Source of the DNA: Piper betle
Lineage: Eukaryota; Streptophyta; Magnoliopsida; Piperales; Piperaceae
Assembly (NCBI GenBank): GCA_033002965.1
Contig: JAURVB010009752.1
Location: 43,257-107,256, forward strand
DNA length: 64,000 nt
Direction: 5' to 3'
Position numbers and translations under genes: made by a program. Below, in pieces: positions 12,148 through 22,779 of the stretch. Every line of letters starts with the position of its first letter. Position 1 is the first letter of the stretch. The notes below the pieces were generated by a model. That model worked only from the letters and a program-made list of their open reading frames with translations, was not told where the DNA came from and made no database searches.

Positions 12148-14756
12148 TTCCTAAGGCTCTTATACTAACTAAGGGGCTAATAGTTGACGTAAACCTGTGA
12201 TTCGAGTCAGAGTTTTACATTAGCGAACTAGTCTGTTCAACTATTGGTTTGAGTCGAGTTTGTTTCATGAACCGCGTGTTGAGTCGAGGCCAACCATGGG
12301 TTCTGAATGATGAGGGTCAAGTGTACCTGAGTATATGATGATAGCGTCGAGAAGACAGTGAGAAATGAGTTATCAGAGTATATATAAGTATGCAATATTT
12401 TTTTTTATGTATTTAATCGTAGAATTATTTTTAGGTTGAATAACCCATTAGGACACGTTATAGGGTAGTTTAGGTGGGATATTAGTTATAGAATATGTCA
12501 TTGTTGTGTTATGGTGTGTAATGTATTTTATGGGAATTTCCCCTATTTTTTAAATTTTTTAAGGATTTATTATGAGTTAGTTATTATTTTTTACTCGAGT
12601 CAGAGTCGTGTCAAGTTTTATTTACGATATCACCACCGAACCATTTCTTTCCCCCACCAACACCCCTTGACGATGTACCCAATGTTCATCGCCGACGCCA
12701 TCGCCGCCACCTATGCCACCCCATTGCTGATCAATGCCATCAAGCCCCACCACATCGTCGCCAAGCCACCCTCAGCCCCCTTAGCCGCCGCCTAACCTCC
12801 ACGACGCAAGGGGCCGTGCCCCAGCATTGAGCTCCCACCGCCGGCGACCATCGTTGTCTCGATGTCGTTGACCCTCCCACGACCTTCCCTGACGTGAGTG
12901 GAGCCCAGCGCCACCCATATCAGCTGCATCTCCACACCTCTCTACCGGCTGCCATGGTTTTTGTCATTTTTTGGTGAGCCGCCGCCACATCCAACCTCAT
13001 CATCCCTGTAGACACGTCGGGTTCGCCAAACTAATGCCAACAGTACCCCATACCACCACCATCGTGCCCATTAGCAACGGCCACCAGTAAACGATCGAAA
13101 TGCCATCGAAAACTGCCAAAAATCACCAAAAGCCACCGAAAAACCGGATTCATCGGATCTTCCGCTGAGCTCATCTAGTTGAACCTGATCGAACTTCGGA
13201 CACCGTTGAGCACTGAATTTGAGCTGCAAGACAGCAACGCAACCCTAGGTGTCAACGATTGCCAATGACGTGAGGTATAATTACCTCTGATTTAATTATT
13301 TGAAATTGATAACTATTAGCACAACATGCTAGGATTGATAAATTAACGTGATAGATATTTTTATTGTCAATAAAAATAAAATATGAATTGCCTAATTGAA
13401 GTGTATTAAAACGGATGCTAAGGAACTAATTGGGTAAACTAAGTAATTATCGTAATCTAATGCAACGTAACGTAGGAAACATTATGTGTGATTCATGTAT
13501 GATGTGGTGTATGTATGCTATAGGATGCTTGATGCATCATTCAGTTAGTGGGCGTCAGCTTTTAGATTTAATGTTCGATACGGAGTAGGAGCTCGCTGCC
13601 TAGGCATGAGGACACGCTTGTAGCTTCTGTGAGGTCCGTTTAGGACTCGATCCCGATTTATTGTCTCATTCTAATGTAATTTGTTTTAACAGGTAAGCAG
13701 ACATGTTGAGTGGTGGATTTATTATATCCCACTCCACACGGGCCATTTAGCTGATCATATTTCCAGATTAATAATCCTCGAGGATGAGATCCCTCGAGTT
13801 TGTTTTTTAAATTCAGATCCAACTCACGATGCTTTCGGGCTTATTATATTGAAATCCCTACCCATGCCTATGTATATATAGTTTTTTGCATTTTCAGTGA
13901 GATGTGAGATGAGGGAAACTAATGGTCATGTCTTGAGATAGGGCGTGCATTCGCCAAAGTGGGTTCTAGAATTAGTGAGTTTATGTTCCATTCCCAAGGG
14001 ATCCTGATAACTCCACCTTTGAGTTCCTCAAACCTGGAGAAGTGTGGAGGTTTATGGGTACTGCTGTGCAGTGCATGTCTAGAATTATGGCATAAAAGGT
14101 ACTGAAGGTGCATGCCTGAGAGTACTTGGCCTTTGTGCTCAAGGTTAGGTGTAATGCGGAGGATGTAGATGGCTGAGAGGAAAGAGAATGATTTTCCCAT
14201 GTAAAGGGATAGTTTAAATGGCCAACGAAAGAGAATGATATAGAAAGGGGACGTTGCCGCTTGACGTCGATGGCTCCCATTTGTAAAACCCAAATTTTCT
14301 CCTTATTATATTTTCGAGGACGAAAATTCCTAAGCTGGGGAGATTGTAAAACCCCGGAAAAAATAACTAGGTTATTTTATTTAGGGTTTTATAAATCTTA
14401 AAACGAACTATAAATAATATTTAATTAAATAAATTCTTAAGAATTAACATCATTTATAACCCATTCGTATTCACTTAATAGTAAGTTTTTGACTTTTCAT
14501 TATCACACAAATGATATACTAATGAGCAATTACGTTCTTTTCTATAAAATTTAATGTAATGACTTCTTGAATTCCACACATATTAATAAAATTTAATATA
14601 ATGACTTCTTGAATTCCACACATATTATTCTATATAAAAGAGAGTTCTATTGCTAAATAAAACATCCTCGGGATAGGTTGTGAGCACATTTGACACACAA
14701 AGGGGAAGACTTTAGGATTATTTGTTATAGTTGCGGGTTCTTCACCAAATTTTTAG

Positions 14757-14985
14757 GTCCGTATAATTATTTAAAATGTTGTATTGTCCATATAATTATT
14801 TAAAATATTGTATTGTCCGTATAATTATTTAAAATGTTCTTTGTCTATATAATTATTTAAAATATTGTATTGTCCGTATAATTATTTAAAATGTTGTATT
14901 GTCCATATAATTATTTAAAATGTTGTATTGTCCGTATAATTATTTAAAATGTTGTATTGTAAGTATAATTATTTAAAATGTTGTG
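14757..14985 (+). repeat. 29-bp tandem repeat, about eight copies
   Basis: The unit is close to TATAATTATTTAAAATGTTG plus TATTGTCCG. Copies differ by a few bases, for example GTCC against GTCT and TGTT against TATT. Sister LTR-II copies hold a single related unit at the same place (near 26,430 and 49,510), so the array grew from that unit. Confidence 0.85.
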
Positions 14986-15104
14986 TTTTCCCTTGTGGAC
15001 AACCTGGTCAGCCTGAGTCCAGATTCAACCACCATGCACTGAGTGCAACTGGGGTAAAGGAATTGACTCAGTCTGACACGGGCTATGCCCTTCATAATCC
15101 AATA

Positions 15105-16345
15105 ATGGACATGTCAGAATGGACCTAACAGCCATAATACAATAATTTGGACATGGCGGATTGGACTCGCCTACTGATAATGGACATGATGGACTGACCC
15201 ATCAACCAATAAATTGGACATGGCAGATTGGACTCGCCAGCCAGTTACGGACATGGTGGATTGGACTCACCAGCCGATAACAGACATGGCGGATTGGACT
15301 CGCTAGCCAGTAATGGACATGATGGACTGACCCATTAGCCAATACATAGAACATGGCGGATTGGACTCGCCAACCAATTACAGACATGGTGGATTAACCC
15401 ATTGGCCAATAGATAGACATGGTGGACTGACCCATCAACCAATTAATGGGCATGGTGGATTGGTCTCAACAGACGATAACGGACATGGTGGATTGGACTC
15501 ACCAGCCGATAACGGACATTGTGGATTGGACTTGCAAGCCAATAATGGACATGATGGACTGGCCCATCAGCCAATAAATTGGACATGGCGGATTGGACTC
15601 TGCCAGCCAATTACGGACATGGTGGATTGGACTCACCAGCCGATAACGGACATGGCGGATTGGACTCGCCAGCCGGTAATGGACATGATGGACTGACCCA
15701 TCAGCTAATAAATTGGACATGGCGGATTGGACTCGCCAGCCAATTACGAACATGGTGGATTGACGCATTAGCCAATAGATGGACATGGTAGACTGACCCA
15801 TCAGCCAACTAATGGACATGGTGGATTGGACTCACCAGCTGATAACAAACATGGTGCATTGGACTCACTAGCCGATAACGAACATGACAGATTGGACTCG
15901 CCAGCCGATAATGGACATGATGGACTGACCCATCAGCCAATAAATTGGACATGGCGGATTGGACTCCGCTAGCCAGTTACGGACATGGTGGATTGGACTC
16001 GCCAGTCGGTAATGGACATGATGGACTAACCCATCAGCCAATAAATTGGACATGGTGGATTGGCCTCGCCAGCAAATTACGGACATGGTGGACTGACCCA
16101 TTGGCCAATAGATGGACATGGTGGACTGACCCATCAACCAACTAATGGATATGGTGGATTGGACTCACCAGCTGATAACGAACATGGCGGATTGGACTTG
16201 CCAGCCGATAATGGACATGATGGACTGACCCATCAGCCAATAGATGGACATGGTAGACTGACCCATCAACCAACTAATGGGCATGGTGGACTGAACCATC
16301 AGCTAATAAATGGACATGTTGGAATGGTCATAACAGCCATTATTA
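15105..16345 (+). repeat. 33-bp minisatellite with higher-order structure, roughly 37 units
   Basis: The core unit reads GGACATGGTGGATTGGACTC then ACCAGCCGATAAC. Variants include a CTGACCCATCAGCCAATAA type and 34-36-bp units. Variant units recur in a preferred order, giving blocks of a few units that repeat along the array. Both edges carry a diverged unit (GGACATGT, GAATGG, TAACAGCCAT). Because 33 is a multiple of three, several frames on both strands stay open without being genes. The array sits inside the LTR of element 14,282-16,681. Confidence 0.88.
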
Positions 16346-16938
16346 TAGATAATGATAGGGAGTTTATGGACTTCTTTTATGTATTTATACGGCTTAGTGT
16401 TTTTATCACTAACGTGGAATTGCCTTTGCAGGTATGAGCATGGAAGGATGGGTAGAGTCGGGACAGCTGGAAGACTCTATTATTAGACTATTCTTTTCTC
16501 GAGATTGTTTGCATGGCAGTGGGATTTTTGGTTTGGTTCATGGGACTTAGATTATTCTGAGCATTTATATATTAAATTTATTGTTGTGGAATTATTAAAA
16601 ATCTTGAAATTAATAGGAAATTAATTTATGAGACACTTAGTTTCATATAGTAACACTTGGCTCGTGGCTGAGAACATTACACCATTATTGCCCTTATGAG
16701 AGTTCTTGATGAAGAATAATAAAGTTTTTATTCAATAGGAGGGTCGGCTCTCCTATGTCAGTTTGTTATTAGTTATTTCTAGACCAGTAACACTCATTAC
16801 TGACATCCTTTTATTATATATGTAGGTGAAAATCTCAAAGAATAAATGTTGTCAGGACTACGGAGAAGCAACATTGAAACCGCACACACATGTACCTGCC
16901 GAGTTTACGTAATGATGATGATGTTTATTGAACTGTGT

Positions 16939-19877
16939 TGTAACACTCCGTTTCAGTTCACTCGTAAACCAACCAAGAAATGTCACTGGTGACCGAAATA
17001 TTCACTAATCTAGTAGATTCGGTTAAGCCGACCCGGATCTACCCTCAGTGTCTTAAAATGGTAGTGCAAGTATGCAATGCATGGATGGGATGCTTGGGTT
17101 CTAGCATGGCCTTACATGCATGCCATGATATGCTATCATGCACAAACAGAACAACCATGAAAACAAGTTCCAAAATAAATAATATTTTTAAAATAAAACA
17201 GATAGAGTATCACCTAAAAGTGCAATAGGGGGCCAACCTGTCCACGGTAACAATAAATATTCATATCGATATAATTCCAAAACATGACATTATCATTTCC
17301 ATTCTAGTCTTTTTCACTTTCTGCCTCATTTGAGCCGAGTCTAAACTCCGAGGCTCCCTTTTCACTGTCATTCTAGTTTTGTTTCACAAGCAAAATGTTC
17401 ATAGCATTTCATAGAATAATCTTAAACAAACTCATCATTCACACAGCTTAGAAATCATCATTACCGTCCATTATGTTCGGTAGGTACATGTGTGCAGTAG
17501 CTTTGCTACTCCTCCGTGGTCCTAATATCACTCAGTCCTCGAGATTCTCACCTGATATTAATAATAGAAAACCGTCAATAATGAGTGTTACTAGTCCAAA
17601 AATAGCTAGTAACAAACTGACAAAGGAGGGCTGACCCTCCTGTTAAAGTAAAACATTCATAACTTCCACTAGAACTCTCATAGGGGCACTAATTAGGAGC
17701 CGTCAGCCTCGGCTCGACAGCATCCCCTTCTCTATCTCATTCTCATGACTTGGCATTTTCATATATCCTTTGCATGGAAAATTCATTCTTTTATCTTCCA
17801 CCCTCTACATCCTCCATGTTACTCCTAGCTCTGAGTACAGAGGCCGAATACTCTCAAGCATACGCCTTCAGTACCCTTTGAAACCACAAGTCTAGACAGG
17901 CGTTGCATAGTAGTACCTGTAAACCTCCACACTTCTCCAGGTTTTAGGAACTCAAAGGTGGAGTTATCAGAATCCCTCGGGAATGGAACAACCCACACAC
18001 CACTCTAGAGCCTGCTATCAACTGGCACATACATGCTCGTGTAATACGGTTGTCGGTATTTTTGGCTTCGACTAGCACATGCCCACTAGTGTAGCACGGT
18101 TGTCGAATTTCCCTCATTCCATCTCTCACTGAAAAAGCGAAAACTAAATGTATATAGGTATGGGTAAGGATTTATATAATTGGCCCAAAGGCATAGTGAG
18201 CTGGATCCAAGTTTTGAAAACAAACTCGAGGGATCTCATCCTCAAGGGTTATTAATCCTGAAATAATGTGCCACTAAATGGCCTGCGTGGAGTGGGATAC
18301 AATAAATCCACCACTTGACACATCCGCTTACTTGTAAAAACAAAACACGTTGGAGTATATAGATAAAACCAGAAGCTAGTCCTAATGGATTTGGTAAAAG
18401 CTTTAAGCGTGTCTACGCGCCTAAACGGCAAGTTCCTACTTAGTATCTACACATCAAAACTACATACTAACGCCTGCTCATGATGCATTCACACATCCTA
18501 TAGCATACTCACATCAACCATGCATCAATCAACACACATCAGTAATAATCGGTATAAGTTTTCCTACTCTACATTGCATTAGTTTACAATACTTACTTAG
18601 TCTACCTAATTAATTCTTTAGCATTCGTTTTAATATCACACAATCACACATCTTCATATTTTTATTAACATAAAAATATCTAACACATCAATCACTCAAT
18701 CCTAGCATCTTAGCATGTTGTACTAATAATCATTACTTTTAAATAATTCAATTAAAATAAATTATACATCGCACGTCATCGGCAATTGGCGACAGCTAGG
18801 GTTTTGTAGTATGTCTGAGAGCTCGAATTCGGCGCTCGGCGGCATCCAAAATTCAATCAGGCTCGATTGGATGAGTTCGGCGGAAGATTTGGCAAATTCT
18901 AGCAAATCCGGTTTTTCGATGGGTTCTGGCATTTTTTGGTAGGTTTCGATGGTTTTTCAGTGATCGTTGCCAGCAGCGGCTACTAGCGAGATAGTGGTGG
19001 TATGGGGAATTGTTGGCACCGGCTTGGCGAGCCCAACACGTCTACAATGTCGATGAGGTCAATGGAGGTGGTGGCTCGCCAGAAAAAGGGCAAAAAGGGC
19101 TGTCGGCAGTGGGGTGTGGAGATCCGGCCATTATGGGTGGCATTGGGCTTCGCTCTAGTCGGGGAAGGTCGCAGGAGTGTCGAAGAAGCAAGGCAACAAC
19201 TGGATGGCAGTGGCAATGGTCACCGGTGGCGGGATTAGCGACGTGAGTATCGTGTTAGGCTGTGGCGATCCCGCGTTGTGGAGGCCTGATGGCGGCTGAG
19301 GCTGCTTCGGGTGGCACGGTGATGGCGTGGCGGTGCTTTGCTGCGTTGATCGGTGGCAGGGTGGCGTCAGCAGCGGTGGTGGCAATGAACCCAGGGGCAT
19401 CGGAGGCGGGGGGGGGGTGTTTTGGCGGAGAAGATGGTGACGGAGTGTTCGGTGGCAAACTCGTAAATAAAACCTGACTCGACGTCAACTCGAGTCAAAA
19501 TAATAACTAACTCGTACTAAATCCTAAAAATTCCACAAAAATAGTGGAAATTTTCATAAAATATATTACACACCATAATGACATGTTCTATAACTAATAG
19601 CCCACCCAAATTGCCCTATAATGCATTTTAATACGTTATTTAGCCTAAAAATATTTCTACAATCAAATACATAAAAATATATACTGCGTACTTTCATATA
19701 TTTTGATAACTCATTTCTCACTATCTTTTTACGTTAGCATCATATATTCAGGCACATCTGACCCTCATTGCTCGTAACTCATGGCTGCCCTCGACTTGCC
19801 ATGCGGTTTATGAAACTAAGTAATTGAATTGACTAGTTTAGTAATGTAAAACTTTGACTCGAGTCACGGGTTTTACA
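16939..19877 (-). repeat. 3' LTR of the gypsy element (LTR-I, complete)
   Basis: On the minus strand it begins TGTAAAACCCGTGACTCGAG just after a polypurine tract and ends GAGTGTTACA at 16,939. A GC-rich tract (about 18,780-19,480) lies in its 5' part. It is preceded by an AT-rich segment with ACTCGAGTTGACGTCGAGTC, which recurs in the Mutator-like elements. Confidence 0.8.
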
Positions 19878-19976
19878 ACCTTCCCTCTTTAGAAAAATTT
19901 TGTCCTCGAAATTTTAACTAAGGAAGTTTCAAACTCATCCATAATCTAAAGAAAAATGATCTCTACTAAGGTACCT

Positions 19977-20155
19977 GGTTGTGAAGCTGGTTGCCCGAAT
20001 ATCTTCGTGTATTTCTTCTTCATCACATCTTCACGTTCACATGTACATTCTTCAACTCCTCTTCGAGTCCATTGCACTTGTACTAGGGGGACTTCTTTCC
20101 TTCAGAGAATATTCACTCTACGATCCACAATCCGAACTGCATCTTTTGGATACAT
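19977..20155 (-). pseudogene. Chromodomain of the gypsy integrase
   Basis: The minus-strand translation shows VRIVDRRVNIL, a stop, then RKEVPLVQVQWTRRGVEE and REDVMKKKY. This is the fold signature of the chromodomain that follows integrase in chromoviruses, thought to bind chromatin marks and steer insertion. It has an internal stop and a Cys where the family's second conserved Trp normally stands (CTCERED), so it is inactive. Confidence 0.8.
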
Positions 20156-20163
20156 CAGGTTCG

Positions 20164-21170
20164 TTACAGCTCTATTTCTCTAAAGCTAACAACATAAGAG
20201 TTGTCTGGATGGTACTTCTTCAACATCGACACATGGAAGACATCGTGCATAGTTGATAGGTGAAGCTGCAATGCTTGCCTATATGCCACTGGTCCAATGC
20301 ACTCAATCACGTCAAACGGTCCAATATATCGCAGACTGAGTTTCCCTTGTGTCCCGAATCTCATGTTTCCCTTAGTAAGAGAGACCTTCAATAGAATGTG
20401 ATCTCCAAACATGAAATGGACCTCACGTTTGTGTTGATCAGCATAACTTTTCTGCCTGTCCTGAGCTACTCTCATTCTCCTCCTAATCCACATCACCACT
20501 TCCTATGTCTGTTGGATCATCTCTGGCCCAACTACTACTGGCTAGCTACCCTGTACCCAACATATTGGGGATCGACATGGTCTGTCGTATAGTGCTTCGT
20601 ATGGTGTCATCCCTATCATAGCCTGATAACTGTTGTTGTAGGAGAACTCCACTAGAGGTAAGTGCTCTTCCCGACTTCCTCCAAAATCCAAAATGCACAC
20701 TTGGAGCAAATCCTCTAGGATTTGTATGGTCCTCTCGGTCTGCCCATCTGTCTATGGGTGAAAGGCGGTGCTAATCTTGATTCAGTGCCCATAGTTGCCT
20801 GGAAAGCCTTCCAAAATCGAGACGTGAACCTTAGATCTCTGTCTGATATGATCTCACGTGGTACTCCATGTATCCTGACTATCTAGTCTCTGTACTACAT
20901 GGCCAAAGTGGTCAGTGGATAATCCATCCTGATTGATATGAAATGTGCACTCTTTGTGAGTCGATCTACTATCCCATACTCCATCCTTCTGTTGGCTAGT
21001 CCTAGGTAAACAAACTACAAAGTTGTACGCTATACTGTTCCACTTCTACTCTACCACTTCCAATGGCTGTAGCATACCACCTGGGTGTACATGTTCAGCT
21101 TTCACTTGTTGGCACACTAAACTTCTGGCAACTATGTCGTATACCTCTCTCTTCATTACTGGCCACCAAT
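20164..21170 (-). pseudogene. Gypsy integrase, degraded
   Basis: The minus-strand pieces contain DRLTKSAHF and [14 protein letters not shown] from the catalytic core. Next comes the segment ending the core ([16 protein letters not shown], then EEVGKSTYL), with frame breaks. The C-terminal domain is a 111-codon open stretch (20,499-20,164) with QKSYADQHKREVHFMFGD, LSLRYIGPFDVIE and VFHVSMLKKYHPD. Several in-frame stops in the core mean the enzyme is lost. Confidence 0.82.
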
Positions 21171-21177
21171 ATGTTTG

Positions 21178-22750
21178 TTAGACATTGTGGTGCATCTTCA
21201 CTCCACCTGGATGCACTGAGCATCTCGATATGTGAGCTTCGTGAAGAATCGTACATAGAAGTCCGAGACACTCTGGAACATTTGGCACAAAGAGTCGAAT
21301 GGTCAGTTGAGGCAATGCTGCCAATCCTGTGGTCACTGACACTGCTGCCAATCTTGTGGAGTATGAGACTCCTGGCCTCCTACTCAATGCATCTGCTACC
21401 ACATTTGCTTTGTGCTCATGGTACGCTATGTCGATCTCGTTATATACTAACATCTCCAGTCATCTTCTATGTCTGTTGTTCAAATCCTTCTATATAAAGA
21501 TGTATTTCAAACTCTGGTGATTAGTCAAAAGTCTAAAAGATATTCCATATAGGTAGTGCCTCCAGATTCTGAGAGCAAATATAACTGTTGCAAGCTTTAG
21601 TTTGTGTGTAGGATAGTTACGCTCATGCACCTTGAGCTGGCAAGATGCATAGGCTGTAACCTTATCCTTCTACATCAAAACACAACCTAAGCCAATCCCT
21701 GAGGCATATGTGTAAACTATGAAATCCTCGTGTCCATCTGGCAACGTGAGGATAGGCGCCAAAGTCAATATCTCCTACAGCGTCCTAAAACTCTACTCAC
21801 ACTCGTCCGTCCATGTGAACTACTTCTCCTTCCTAGTTAACCATGTAAGAGGGGCTACTATGGAAGAGAAATTCTGAATAAACCATCTGTAGTATCTAGC
21901 TAGGCCTAGGAAACTCCGAACCTCTGTAGGTGTCTTTGGTTGTTCCACCTGCACTACTACTTCTATCTTGGCTGGATCTACTGAAATACCTGATGTTGAG
22001 ATGGTATGGCCGAGTAAGTGCACTTTTGACAACTAAAAATTGTACTTCAAAAACTTCCATTACAATTTATGCTCTCTTAGTGTCTGCAACACCATCCTCA
22101 AATGCTACTCATGCTCTTTTGTAGACAAAGAATATACTAGTATGTCATCCACAAAGATGATCACAAATTGGTCCAGGTATGGACTAAACACTCTGTTCGT
22201 TAAGTCCATAAATGCTGCTGGGGCATTGGTCAATCCAAAAAGCATGACCAAAAACTTGTAGTGTCCATATCTCTGCTAAATGCAGTGTTAGAATGTCTTC
22301 TTCTCTAATCATCAACTGGTAGTATCCTGACCTCAAATCAATCTTCGAGAAGACGATTGTTGAACTCAACTGATCAAATAGGTCATCAATGCGAAGAAGA
22401 GGGTAATTCTTAATAGTCTCATGGTTTAGCATCCTGTAATTGATGCAAAAATGCATGCTTCCACCCTTCTTCCTCACAAATAACACTGGTGCACCCCATA
22501 GGGAAACACTCAGTCTGATCTTGATCCAATAGTATTTGTAATTGTTCCTTGAGTTCCTTGAGCTCACGAGGTGCCATCCTATATGGAGTTATTGAGATTG
22601 GTGCGGTGCTTGGCATCAACTCAATGGCAAGGTTTACCTCTCTATCTGGCAGCCTCTTTAGGGAATACGTCAGTGAATTTTCTGACCAATGGAATCTCCT
22701 CAATGCTCAGCTCGTCTCCTGAACCACTCTGCTCAGCCAAAATTAATGCT
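21178..22750 (-). pseudogene. Gypsy reverse transcriptase and RNase H, degraded
   Basis: The RT starts near 22,700 with [19 protein letters not shown]. It continues with [31 protein letters not shown] and the active-site FVDDILVYS (about 22,150). The connection domain reads HLLGHTISTSGISVDPAKIE and EVRSFLGLARYYRWFI (22,032-21,820). RNase H ends with IDIAYHEHKANVVADALSRR (about 21,440-21,370). Stops and frameshifts separate the pieces. Motif spacing is normal for gypsy pol. Confidence 0.85.
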
Positions 22751-22779
22751 GTCATTATCAGCTCACTACCTTTGTCCCG

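Larger units (their letters stand above)
14282..16681 (+). mobile_element. LTR-II element (copy B), internally deleted and expanded by minisatellites
   Basis: The element starts with only ten bases of a 5' LTR (TGTAAAACCC, 14,282). It then jumps to the 3' end of a gypsy interior, TTTTCGAGGACGAAAATTCC followed by a GGGGAG polypurine tract (14,310-14,344). A full 3' LTR runs from 14,345 to 16,681. A 5-bp target duplication, CCATT, flanks it exactly (14,277-14,281 and 16,682-16,686). Removing the element rejoins the LTR-I sequence. The LTR is about 2.34 kb against 1.14-1.25 kb in the sister copies, because two tandem arrays replace or enlarge its middle. Confidence 0.83.
12185..16938 (+). mobile_element. 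LTR-I fragment, plus orientation, split by an LTR-II element
   Basis: Segments 12,185-14,281 and 16,687-16,938 together are homologous to the reverse complement of the LTR at 16,939-19,877. Shared landmarks are the start (TGTGATTCGAGTCAGAG), the TTAATAATCC-CGAGGATGAGATCC segment, and the ATGAGAGTTCT stretch near the split. The end is missing: the fragment stops at 16,938, exactly where the opposite-strand LTR-I begins. It includes a GC-rich tract (about 12,640-13,260) with unrelated short ORFs. The result is a large inverted repeat with its neighbour. Confidence 0.75.

Noticed and set aside
10894..12152. Target duplication around LTR-II copy A
   Set aside because: The flanks ttcac and ttcct match at only three of five bases, so I did not claim it.
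15105..16345. CRISPR-like look of regularly spaced repeats
   Set aside because: Units are adjacent and similar throughout, with no unique spacers, and this is plant nuclear DNA.
15202..16437. Several 60-125-codon ORFs on both strands
   Set aside because: They arise because the 33-bp tandem unit is a multiple of three; there is no start context, domain or conserved neighbour.
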